From the NCBI GenBank assembly GCA_039588215.1, contig JBDHAD010000005.1, positions 10,584 to 74,583 on the forward strand: a stretch of DNA of 64,000 nt, written 5' to 3'. The DNA is from JBDHAC01 sp039588215 (lineage in GTDB: Bacteria > Gemmatimonadota > Gemmatimonadetes > Palauibacterales > Palauibacteraceae). Below the pieces are notes generated by a model that searched no databases, had not been told where the DNA came from, and saw only the letters and a list, made by a program, of their open reading frames with translations. The translations under genes were made by a program, and so were the position numbers. Each line of letters begins with the position of its first letter. Within the stretch, counting starts at the first letter, position 1. Shown here one piece after another: positions 52,336 through 59,718 of this stretch.

Positions 52336-53496
52336 CTATTTGTCGAGTATCCGCACAGAGTCGCAGCCTTCGATCGGCGTTCCACCGTCTGTGGCGCCGT
52401 CGATGCACGCCTCGGTGTCACCCGGAGCGAGCCCGGTCTCCTTCTGACGGTAGTGCGACACGAGGTCGGTGAACCCGTCGCTGTTCACGTCCTGCAGGTG
52501 GTCGGCATACGTGACGGGATCCGTCAGGTCGTGTGCCGGCAAGGCTCCCGCGGGCCCGAAGGTGAGCGTGGTGACGTCCACGTCCGTCACGTCGAAGTCA
52601 GCGCTCCCGAGGATGGCCACGGGCACGACGCCGTTGCTCTTCGGGTTGATAGAGTTCGGGAAGCTGCCCGGCTTGATGTCGATGTCGACGATGATCAGCC
52701 CGCAGTTACTTGACACGCCGGATACCCAGCGCACTTCGTTCAGGAGCAGATTGTACTGGTTCCCTGCCGCACCTCCAGCGCCCCTGAATCCATGGAAGTG
52801 CTGGTCGGGCCCGGTCGCCACGATGCAGCCGCCACTGAACTGGCCGTACAATCCGACGACGCGGGTGAACAGCATAATGAACGGAGACAGGGCCGGATCC
52901 CAGGCCGAGAATCCGATGTGGTTGTTCACGAAGCTGTTGTTGATCCCATCCGTCAACCCCGGAACGACTGCGCTGATCGCCATTCCGGTAGAGCCGGTGT
53001 CAAAATTGAACGCGGTGATCCCCGGGGCGAGATCCGGCAGGTTGCCCGGGTCCTCGAAGATGACACCACCGCCCAGCGCCATATAGGGAAGAAGGCGGGT
53101 GTTCCAGTCGGCGTTGATCGTGGCGCTGGAGATCCACGTGAAGATCAACACGTCGTAGGCGGCCCGCAGCTGAGCGGGAGACAGCGCATTGAAGGCCGCC
53201 GCGCTCACCGGGGTGAACGTGCACACCAGGTCCCCGGACGCGCAGATTTGGGCTGCAGCTGCAAATCCGGAGTTCGCGCCTACACCCGCGATGTCGATCG
53301 TGTGGGCGCTGGAAGGTGCAACGGACGCTCTGACGCTGGGACCCGTGGGTCCCACGTCGCCGAACTGTACCATGGGTTGGTCCGCGGCCGCCCGGTCGGC
53401 AGACGCATCGGGCCCGGAGACGCCTCGCTCCTCGCTGCACCCATAGGCGAATAACGCGATTAGCAACGTCGCTCCGAAGGTTTTGTGCCTACGCAT
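52336..53496 (-). CDS. Second lipoprotein of the IDIKPGS pair
   Basis: A 386-residue protein; GGAG precedes the ATG. Lipobox AYGC near residue 20. The central part (VLIFTWISSATINADWN, LGGGVIFEDPG, GFSAWDPALSPFIMLF) resembles the GATase-like region of the downstream paralogue. The C-terminal domain begins at IVDIDIKPGSFPNSINP near residue 270, followed by VPVAILGSADFDVTDVDVTTL. Such modules occur in exported proteins of many bacteria and archaea and their function is unknown. Overall architecture and the upstream element are shared with the gene at 50715, implying tandem duplication. Confidence 0.72.
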   Translation of the reverse strand: MRRHKTFGATLLIALFAYGCSEERGVSGPDASADRAAADQPMVQFGDVGPTGPSVRASVAPSSAHTIDIAGVGANSGFAAAAQICASGDLVCTFTPVSAAAFNALSPAQLRAAYDVLIFTWISSATINADWNTRLLPYMALGGGVIFEDPGNLPDLAPGITAFNFDTGSTGMAISAVVPGLTDGINNSFVNNHIGFSAWDPALSPFIMLFTRVVGLYGQFSGGCIVATGPDQHFHGFRGAGGAAGNQYNLLLNEVRWVSGVSSNCGLIIVDIDIKPGSFPNSINPKSNGVVPVAILGSADFDVTDVDVTTLTFGPAGALPAHDLTDPVTYADHLQDVNSDGFTDLVSHYRQKETGLAPGDTEACIDGATDGGTPIEGCDSVRILDK

Positions 53497-53566
53497 TGTC
53501 TACTCCAGGAAACGAGTGAATGGGGCTTGGTACTCAGTGAGATGCAAGGTCGACCCACCCACTCAG

Positions 53567-53791
53567 GAGAAACCGCTGGCGTCTCGGTCTCTCCGACGCC
53601 GGGTTGGCCGGTGAGTCCGTCCAGCGAGCTGGCCTCCGCTCGTGTGCTGGGCCGACGTGGGAACCTGTCGGCCGGAAGCGCGTAAACTGGGATTGCCAAA
53701 CACGTGCGCCCCCTTGTGGGCTGCGTGTTGCGGTGCTGTCAGCTGGTGTGTTCCCGCAAAGAGCCGCCAGCTGGCAGCGTTTCTTTTCTAC
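53567..53791 (+). ncRNA. Candidate structured RNA, copy B
   Basis: This is the counterpart of 52010-52232. Hairpins are: CCAGCGAG/CTCG...CTGG (53621-53650); GGCCGAC/GTCGGCC around GGGAACCT (53650-53673); AACACG/CGTGTT (53699-53729) with inner GCCC/GGGC; and the terminal stem (53735-53747 with 53766-53778) followed by TTTCTTTTCT. The C-G pair here becomes U-A in copy A in the second hairpin, and C-G becomes U-G in the third. Strand choice rests on these wobbles and the T-tract. It lies divergent to the lipoprotein gene at 52336-53496. Confidence 0.5.
53735..53790 (+). terminator. Intrinsic terminator of candidate RNA B
   Basis: A 12-13 pair stem with the same U-G wobble as copy A, a 17-base loop, and a following TTTCTTTTCT tract. 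Confidence 0.6.
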
Positions 53792-54270
53792 GTCTACCGT
53801 TGTCCGGTCCCGCTCATCCGGCCCCGAGACCCGGCGTTCGAGCGTGGGTCAGGAGCCAAACTGTAGTGACGTCCTGACCGTCACTCCCACAGGTCGTGCA
53901 GGAAGCGCTGCAGTCACCCTGCGCCCCACGCGTATAAAAAAGGCACGCAACCGAGCGGGTTACGCGCCTATGTTGTCTATTCGCGGCTGTGTGAATCGCG
54001 CGGCGTCGGGAAACCGCAGAAGCTCGAGCGGACTACGGGGCAGACGGAGAACTACACGAGGGGCAAGCCACTCAAGAGGTATACCGCTTTGGATTTTGAT
54101 GCTCACGCCCGGAGACCCTCATAACAAGCCAACCCGCCCCGAGCCACATCCCGGCATCACGTAAAGAGACTTGTTCACCGAACTCTCCCCTGTCAAGGAT
54201 GCGAGGTCGCGAGGCTTGTAGCGTTGTACAGCGATCCGACAGCGTTTAGGTCCCCCCAAGGTCGTCTTCT
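53792..54270. other. Gene-free stretch with AT-richer core
   Basis: Homology to the region after copy A (a CGAG.CCCGGCGTT block) continues to about 53860. Beyond that lies a minus-strand terminator (53933-53968) and then about 300 bases without a supported gene. The part around 54075-54175 is more AT-rich than its surroundings, and a perfect TTGACA occurs on the minus strand at 54196-54191, without a convincing -10. It may be a long 3' untranslated region or hold a small RNA. Confidence 0.4.
53933..53968 (-). terminator. Strong minus-strand intrinsic terminator
   Basis: On the minus strand an 11-pair stem (with two G-U wobbles) and a 5-base loop are followed by TTTTTT. The wobbles would be mismatches on the plus strand, so the direction is clear. 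The nearest minus-strand gene upstream ends about 300 bases away. Confidence 0.75.
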
Positions 54271-55437
54271 TCAGCTGGACACGCCGCTGTAGGCGACCGC
54301 CGCGCGCGCGAGGATCTCCGCGAGCTGGCAGCAGGAGTCCACATCCACCCACTCGATGGCCGCGTGCGCGCCGGCGCCGGCCGGGCCGATGACGACCGTG
54401 TCGATGCCGGCCGCCGCGAGGAGTGCGGAGTCCATCCAGGGCGCGTCGCCCACGACCTCGGGTGCCTTTCCCAGCACACGGGTCGTCGCGTCCGCCACTG
54501 CGCGCGCGATCGGAGCGTCCGGGGTCGTCTCGAACGGCTGGCGGTGGAAGATCGTTCGCTGCTCGGCCTCGAACGTCGGGTCGTCGGCGCGCAGCTCGGC
54601 GAGGATGGTCGCGATCTCTTCCTCGACCTGTTCACGCGTCTCGGGTGGGACGGTGCGCCGTTCGATCTTCAATATCGACTCGGCCGCGTAGGTGCTCAAA
54701 CCGGTGCCTCCCGCCAGGAGCGCCGCGTGCAGGGAAGGGGGACCGAGCAGGGGGTGCCCATCGCTCGCCCGCAGATGGCGCTCGAGTGCCTCAAGCCGGT
54801 GCAGTACGCGGCCCATGCGCAGGTTCGCGTCGATTCCCTCCTCGTACCGGCTCCCGTGCGCGGCACGCCCGAGGGTCCGACCCTCGAGACAGGTGAATCC
54901 CCGGTGCGCGACGCAAAGCCGCAACGCGGTCGGCTCGGTCACGATCGCGGCGCCGGTGGGGTACGCGTCGATCACTTCTTCGGTGCCGAGGCTGGCGTAT
55001 TCTTCGTCCGCGACGGCTGCCACCACGAGATCGCCCCGCAGACGGATGCCGGCAGCGGTCAGGGCTCTGGCGGCCTCGATGCAGGCGGCGAGGCTGCCTT
55101 TCATGTCGTACGCCCCACGGCCATACACGCGGCCGTCCCTGACCTCGGGCGCGAATGGCGCTTCCATCCCCTCGACGCCAACCGTGTCGTAGTGCGCGTT
55201 GAGCATGAGACTGGGGCCATCCCCGTGTCCGCGGAGTCGACCGACGACGCTCGGCCGTCCAGGCGCCCGGTCCAGGACCGTGACCTCGAGGTCGCTGTCG
55301 CGCAGCGCGGCAGCCGTGACAGAAGCGACCCCGGACTCGCCGGGAGCACCTGGAACCAGGGTGGGATTCACCGAGTTGATCCTGACCAGCTCTTCGAGCG
55401 TGGAGGTCAACCGCTCGCGGTCGATCGGGATATCCAT
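54271..55437 (-). CDS. M20 family ArgE/DapE-like peptidase
   Basis: A 388-residue protein with GGAGACAG before the ATG and no signal peptide. The N-terminus PIDRERLTSTLEELVRINSVNPT is typical. The zinc-site motifs are LNAHYDTV near residue 80, GRGAYDMKGSLAA with the bridging Asp near 111, AVADEEYASLGTEE with the catalytic Glu near 145, and TEPTALRLCVAHRG. The late ligand His lies in GAGAHAAIEWV near residue 357. ArgE/DapE enzymes remove acyl groups from amino acids or split dipeptides; specificity cannot be assigned. Confidence 0.88.
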   Translation of the reverse strand: MDIPIDRERLTSTLEELVRINSVNPTLVPGAPGESGVASVTAAALRDSDLEVTVLDRAPGRPSVVGRLRGHGDGPSLMLNAHYDTVGVEGMEAPFAPEVRDGRVYGRGAYDMKGSLAACIEAARALTAAGIRLRGDLVVAAVADEEYASLGTEEVIDAYPTGAAIVTEPTALRLCVAHRGFTCLEGRTLGRAAHGSRYEEGIDANLRMGRVLHRLEALERHLRASDGHPLLGPPSLHAALLAGGTGLSTYAAESILKIERRTVPPETREQVEEEIATILAELRADDPTFEAEQRTIFHRQPFETTPDAPIARAVADATTRVLGKAPEVVGDAPWMDSALLAAAGIDTVVIGPAGAGAHAAIEWVDVDSCCQLAEILARAAVAYSGVSS

Positions 55438-55555
55438 GATCTGTCTCCGTGCAATTCAGCGGCCCGTGACTCTGAGTGACGCCCCGCTCGCTTGACCCGT
55501 GTGATAGTTAGCCGTAGGCGTTTGGAGTCCTAGTCAAACACGGCCGGAGGGAACC

Positions 55556-56635
55556 ATGTGGCAAGATCTGGATGTCGTCGCCGCTCGCCCGGGCACCGGG
55601 CGCCCCCGCCGCGCGCTGCGATCGTCGGCCGTCGCGCTGGCGCTCCTGGCCGTGGTCGCCGTGGCGGTTCTGGCCCAGGAGCCGGCCGCGGCGCAAGCGG
55701 CTGCGTGTGATGATGCATCGAGGGCCTCGGGTGTCCGGCTGCACGGTCGTGTCCAGGACGTCGAGACCAAGGTCCGGATCCCGGGCGCTCGAGTGCTCGT
55801 CGCGGTCCCTCGGGCCGGCGACGCCTTCCGACACGACACGCTGGCTATCGACGCCGACGAGAGGGGGGAGTATGAGCTGTGCGGGTTGCCCGCCGCGTCC
55901 AACATCCGATTATGGGCCAGCTACGAGGATCACCGAAATCAGAGCCAGACGGTCCGGCTGGACCGGGAATCGGTGCGGGAAAACCTGCGCGTTTCACTCG
56001 GGACGCCCGCCCGCGTGCTTCTGGGCTTCACCGACGCGGAGGGTGCCCCGCTGCGTGATGCTACCGTTTGGCTGGAGCCGTTCGGTATCGATGAGGAGAC
56101 GGACGGTGACGGGCGGATATGGCTCCGGAAGCTCGTCCCGGCCCGGCACCTTCTGACGGTTTTCAAGGACGAGTGGGAGGCGGCTCCGATTGTCCTGGAC
56201 GTGGAAGGTGGAGCAGAGGTCGAATTCCTCCTCCGCGTCGTGTCGCGCGTCGGCACCCCCGACACCCTACACATGGCTCGCTCCGATCACGATCCGTATC
56301 TGGCATCCGTAGGCTACTACGATCGCATCGAGAGTGGCGGCGGGTATTTCCTGACGGCGGAGGACCTGGCCGAGAAGAACCCCCGGACGCTGGAAGACCT
56401 CTTCATGTTCGATGCCCAGATCGCCAGGCGCCTCAGCCGAAACACGATCGGCTTCCTGGACGGTCGAGAGATCCGCTTCGCGTACCCGAGCGTGAGGACG
56501 TTCCTGAGGGAGTACTCGGTAGAGAACGTTCGTGCCATGGAAGTGCACCGCTGCGCCGAAGCACCGCCGGAGTATCGCTGGCGTGCGTTCAGCTTGTCCG
56601 ACTGCACCGTTCTTCTGGTCTGGAGCTGGCGCTAG
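55556..56635 (+). CDS. Exported protein with carboxypeptidase-regulatory and TonB-plug-like domains
   Basis: A 359-residue protein with GGAGGG before the ATG and a signal region to about residue 47 (AAAQA). Two Ig-like carboxypeptidase-regulatory repeats follow: GVRLHGRVQDVETKVRIPGARV with DERGEYELCGLP, and FTDAEGAPLRDATVWLE. The C-terminal 120 residues (SVGYYDRIESGGGYFLTAEDLAEKNPRTLEDLF) resemble a TonB-receptor plug domain that lacks the barrel. Proteins of this mixed type are frequent in Gemmatimonadota; their role is unknown. The final four bases overlap the next gene tail to tail. Confidence 0.72.
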   Translation: MWQDLDVVAARPGTGRPRRALRSSAVALALLAVVAVAVLAQEPAAAQAAACDDASRASGVRLHGRVQDVETKVRIPGARVLVAVPRAGDAFRHDTLAIDADERGEYELCGLPAASNIRLWASYEDHRNQSQTVRLDRESVRENLRVSLGTPARVLLGFTDAEGAPLRDATVWLEPFGIDEETDGDGRIWLRKLVPARHLLTVFKDEWEAAPIVLDVEGGAEVEFLLRVVSRVGTPDTLHMARSDHDPYLASVGYYDRIESGGGYFLTAEDLAEKNPRTLEDLFMFDAQIARRLSRNTIGFLDGREIRFAYPSVRTFLREYSVENVRAMEVHRCAEAPPEYRWRAFSLSDCTVLLVWSWR

Positions 56636-57408
56636 TTGGCCGCCGGGTCGGGGCTCGCGGGCTCCGGGCTCGCGGGCTCGGGGCTCGCTGTCTCCGGGCT
56701 CGCGGGCTCGCGGTCTGCAGGAGGCGGACCGCCGGGCGGCTCCATCTTCCCGAGACGTCGCAGGTTCTTGACGACCCTCGCCGAGAGCAGGCCTACCATG
56801 ATGCTCAGGCCCGCGACACCAACTCCGTCGAATACGGTCAGCCCCTCCCCGAAAGCCACGAACGGGAGCGGTCCGATCAGCACCGCCACCGTGTTGAGCG
56901 TGAGGAGTAACACCCGCGCCTCGGTCGGCCCGAGGATGCCGTACCCCAGCTCGAACTCTCGATACACGTGCGTCTCGAGGTACACGTTGATCGAGAGGAT
57001 CAGGTAGGCGATCGAGATCCCCAGCCCGACGGAGAGCAGCATGTATGGGGACAGCCCCAGACCGAGGCCGATGGCCAGCGTCGAATAGGCGTCGAGCAGG
57101 TGGTCCAGATAGTACCCGTACCGGGGCCGCTCGATCTTTCGGACGCGAGCCAGAGTGCCATCCAGGCTGTCCCCCAGCCACTGGACGATGAGGAAACCGC
57201 TGGCGCCCCACAGCCAGGCCGCTTCACGGTTCGACAACGCGTAGGAGACAGCCACGCCGGTCGCGGCGATCAAGCCCAGGACCGAGAGGTGGTCCGGCAT
57301 CACCCACGCCGGAAGCGCCCGGGCTGTGCGAGGTAGAAACCAGGCCTCGAAGCCCGCGAGCAGAAACGGATACTCGCGTTTGTGCTGTCCTTCGGCCGGT
57401 GCGTCCAT
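56632..57408 (-). CDS. CDP-alcohol phosphatidyltransferase family protein
   Basis: A 258-residue membrane protein with about six helices. The active-site motif is present as GDSLDGTLARV with RYGYYLDHLLDA near residues 78-107, giving the D-G-x2-A-R-x8-G-x3-D-x3-D signature that binds CDP-alcohol and metal. It transfers a phosphoalcohol headgroup onto a lipid or small polyol acceptor, as in phospholipid synthesis. The ATG at 57408 is used; a GTG at 57441 is possible. The C-terminus is a run of PASPE-type pentads encoded by a tandem repeat. Confidence 0.86.
   Translation of the reverse strand: MDAPAEGQHKREYPFLLAGFEAWFLPRTARALPAWVMPDHLSVLGLIAATGVAVSYALSNREAAWLWGASGFLIVQWLGDSLDGTLARVRKIERPRYGYYLDHLLDAYSTLAIGLGLGLSPYMLLSVGLGISIAYLILSINVYLETHVYREFELGYGILGPTEARVLLLTLNTVAVLIGPLPFVAFGEGLTVFDGVGVAGLSIMVGLLSARVVKNLRRLGKMEPPGGPPPADREPASPETASPEPASPEPASPDPAAN
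56650..56718 (+). repeat. Short tandem repeat encoding PASPE pentads
   Basis: Imperfect repeats of about 15 bases based on GGGCTCGCGGGCTC lie within the 3' end of the CDP-alcohol phosphatidyltransferase gene. They encode a proline-rich tail likely to vary in length between strains. Confidence 0.7.
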
Positions 57409-57502
57409 GGTCCTCAGGCCAACCTTTCGCTCCGGCGTCACCCGTTCGGACGCGCCAGACGCGTTACTGGTTCGGCCCTACTCGGTGCTCGTCCACCCTC
57501 AG

Positions 57503-58324
57503 CTACCGGTTCAGCGCCTCGAGACGCTCGGCGACCGTGCGGTTGTCGGGGAACTCCTCCTGCAACGCCATGAGCGCCGCGCGGGCTGAATCCGGCAGGT
57601 CGAGCATGCGATAGGCGTCGGCGGCGTATACGCCGCTCAGGAGCCGGGAACGAGGATTATCCGGCGTGAAGGAGCTCAGGGCCCTCAGCGCCGCCTCCGG
57701 ATTGTCTCGATCCTCCAGCAATGACTGGATGTGCAGTAGCTGGGTGGCGGGGTCCTCGGGTCTGCGGCGAACGAGCTCACCGATCAGGCGCGCCGCATCG
57801 TCGGCCCGACCGGCGGCCCTGTCCTGCACGGCCTGGTGATACAGCCCTGCTGTCAGTAGCCGCTCGACATCGGCGGGCTCCCCGTCACGCGTTCCGACGC
57901 CGCCTGCGTACGAGTACACCAGCTCCCCGCCGTGCTCGCCGGTCTCGTACACGAAAAAGAGCCCCGCAAGGCCGGCGGCGGCAGACCCGATCAGGAGTCC
58001 CTTCCGGAATCGAGGCAGCGCCAAGCCGGCGATCTCGATTGCGGCGATGAGCAAGAAGAGATTGCGGGTTCGCTCGCCCCACTCCTCGTGCTCGACCACG
58101 GCCTCGCGCGCGCCGGGGATTCGCTCTGCGGGTCCGTGCGCGTCATCGCCCGATTTCGCGGCAACGACCGCGAACAGCGTCCCGGCGAGCAACAAAGTCA
58201 CCGCCGCGGGGCTCGTGAACTTCCATTTCCCGGTGAGCGAAGCGAGACGGAAGAGCACGCCCGCTACTAGCAGCGCGATCGTGAAGTGAACGAGTATCGG
58301 GTGGAACGAGCCGATGTCCGGCAT
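57503..58324 (-). CDS. DUF2231-like membrane protein with TPR-like C-terminus
   Basis: A 273-residue protein starting MPDIGSFHPILVHFTIALLVAG, which matches the HPxxVHF start of the DUF2231 family. Four hydrophobic helices occupy about residues 10-140. The region after about residue 155 has helix pairs (LLTAGLYHQAVQDRAAGRADDAARLI, AYRMLDLPDSARAALMALQEEFPDN) typical of tetratricopeptide repeats for protein contacts. GAGAGG precedes the ATG. The function of DUF2231 is unknown, though members are often linked to haem or respiration genes. Confidence 0.75.
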   Translation of the reverse strand: MPDIGSFHPILVHFTIALLVAGVLFRLASLTGKWKFTSPAAVTLLLAGTLFAVVAAKSGDDAHGPAERIPGAREAVVEHEEWGERTRNLFLLIAAIEIAGLALPRFRKGLLIGSAAAGLAGLFFVYETGEHGGELVYSYAGGVGTRDGEPADVERLLTAGLYHQAVQDRAAGRADDAARLIGELVRRRPEDPATQLLHIQSLLEDRDNPEAALRALSSFTPDNPRSRLLSGVYAADAYRMLDLPDSARAALMALQEEFPDNRTVAERLEALNR

Positions 58325-58470
58325 GCATCCTCTCCAGGCCCGGTGGGCCTGCTCCAGTTGGTTCGAGGTTGACCGGGCACGCCAGTCTTTGCGAGACCCA
58401 TGCGTCCGATCCGCCGAATCTTCGGGCGGATTCGAACGACCCGAAGATAGCGCGCAAAGTCGGGACGAGA

Positions 58471-59688
58471 CTAGCGCATCGCTCGGCTCATGTACAACGC
58501 CACGCCCATCGAAAGAAGCGCGATTCCCAGGAAGACCGCGTCGAGCCCCCCCAGGGCCAGCAACGCGCCGCCGATCAACGGGCCCAACGTCTGGCCCAGC
58601 CGCAACACGCTCGCGTTTACGGCAAGGATCGCCGCCCGTTGCTCGTCCGAAACGAGGCCCATCAACCACGTGAACAGCGAAGGGATGGCCATCCCGTTCG
58701 CCACCCCGAACAGGACGGCCGGCAACGTCAGCATCCAGGGATTACTCGCGAGCGCAATGGCCGTCATCACGACGGCGTATGCGACGAATCCGAGAGCCAC
58801 CAGACGAGTCTCGGAGATGTGGCGCGACACCTGTCCGAGCCGGGCGGCAGCCACGGCGCTGGAGAGTGAGCCGAGTGAGAACAGGAGTCCTATCGCGAGC
58901 GGGGAAGCGGCGAACCTGCGATCCATGAGGATCGGAAGGAACGCGAGGTACGGTCCGAAGATCACGATGAATGCGAAGGTCGACGCGAGGAACGCCGAAA
59001 CGACTTGCCGGTTTCTCGCCGCCGCGACGGTCTCTGCAAGGTGTTGACGCAGTCCGATCTTCACGACCGGTCCGCGCGTCTCCAATCGGAAGGCGACCAG
59101 AACCGCCACCGGGAATGCCGCGAGGGGGAGAAGAAACGGGGCGTACCACGCGATCCCGGTCAGCGCCCCGCCGATCGCCGGGTAGCTGGCCGTACCCACG
59201 CTCAAGACGCTGGAATTGTAGCCCATCGCGGTGGTTCGTGTGTGGCCCGTATACAAATCGCTCAGGATCGTCATGTTGAGCGCGCCGAGTGCCGCGCTCC
59301 CTACCCCCTGCAGGAGCCGGAGCGCGAGGAGCAGTTGGAAATCCCTCGCGAGCGCACAGGCACTCCCGGCCAGCGCGAACAGAAGCAGCGAAGGGACGAG
59401 GACGCGTTTCCGTCCCCACCGGTCGGCGAGCACACCCAGCACGGGGGCCAGCACGACGCCAGGCACCGTGAACACGCTGATCAGCAGGCCCACCTGCCGA
59501 CTCGAGACCCCGAGGGCGCGCGAGATCTCGGGAAATGCCGGGGTAATGCTGGAGACGCCCATCACCGCGATCAGCGTCACCGCGAAGATGACGCGCAAGT
59601 TCGGATCGCGGGTGAGTCGGCTGTTCTCTAGGTTCTGAGCGGCCGCTGCCATGCTGCCCGTCACGTCTGTGCCCGGGTGGCTCTCCAT
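58471..59688 (-). CDS. Major facilitator superfamily transporter
   Basis: A 405-residue protein with twelve hydrophobic helices. MFS motif A appears as GVLADRWGRKR near residue 85, and RLLQGVGSAALGALNMTILSDLY near residue 125 resembles motif B of drug-type exporters. The second half repeats a weaker motif (ARLGQVSRHISETR). The ATG at 59688 has AGGA upstream. It may be a multidrug or metabolite efflux carrier; substrate unknown. It is divergent from the metalloprotease gene with only 30 bases between starts. Confidence 0.87.
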   Translation of the reverse strand: MESHPGTDVTGSMAAAAQNLENSRLTRDPNLRVIFAVTLIAVMGVSSITPAFPEISRALGVSSRQVGLLISVFTVPGVVLAPVLGVLADRWGRKRVLVPSLLLFALAGSACALARDFQLLLALRLLQGVGSAALGALNMTILSDLYTGHTRTTAMGYNSSVLSVGTASYPAIGGALTGIAWYAPFLLPLAAFPVAVLVAFRLETRGPVVKIGLRQHLAETVAAARNRQVVSAFLASTFAFIVIFGPYLAFLPILMDRRFAASPLAIGLLFSLGSLSSAVAAARLGQVSRHISETRLVALGFVAYAVVMTAIALASNPWMLTLPAVLFGVANGMAIPSLFTWLMGLVSDEQRAAILAVNASVLRLGQTLGPLIGGALLALGGLDAVFLGIALLSMGVALYMSRAMR

Positions 59689-59718
59689 GGCGGAGATCCT
59701 AGCGACTGGAGGTTGATC

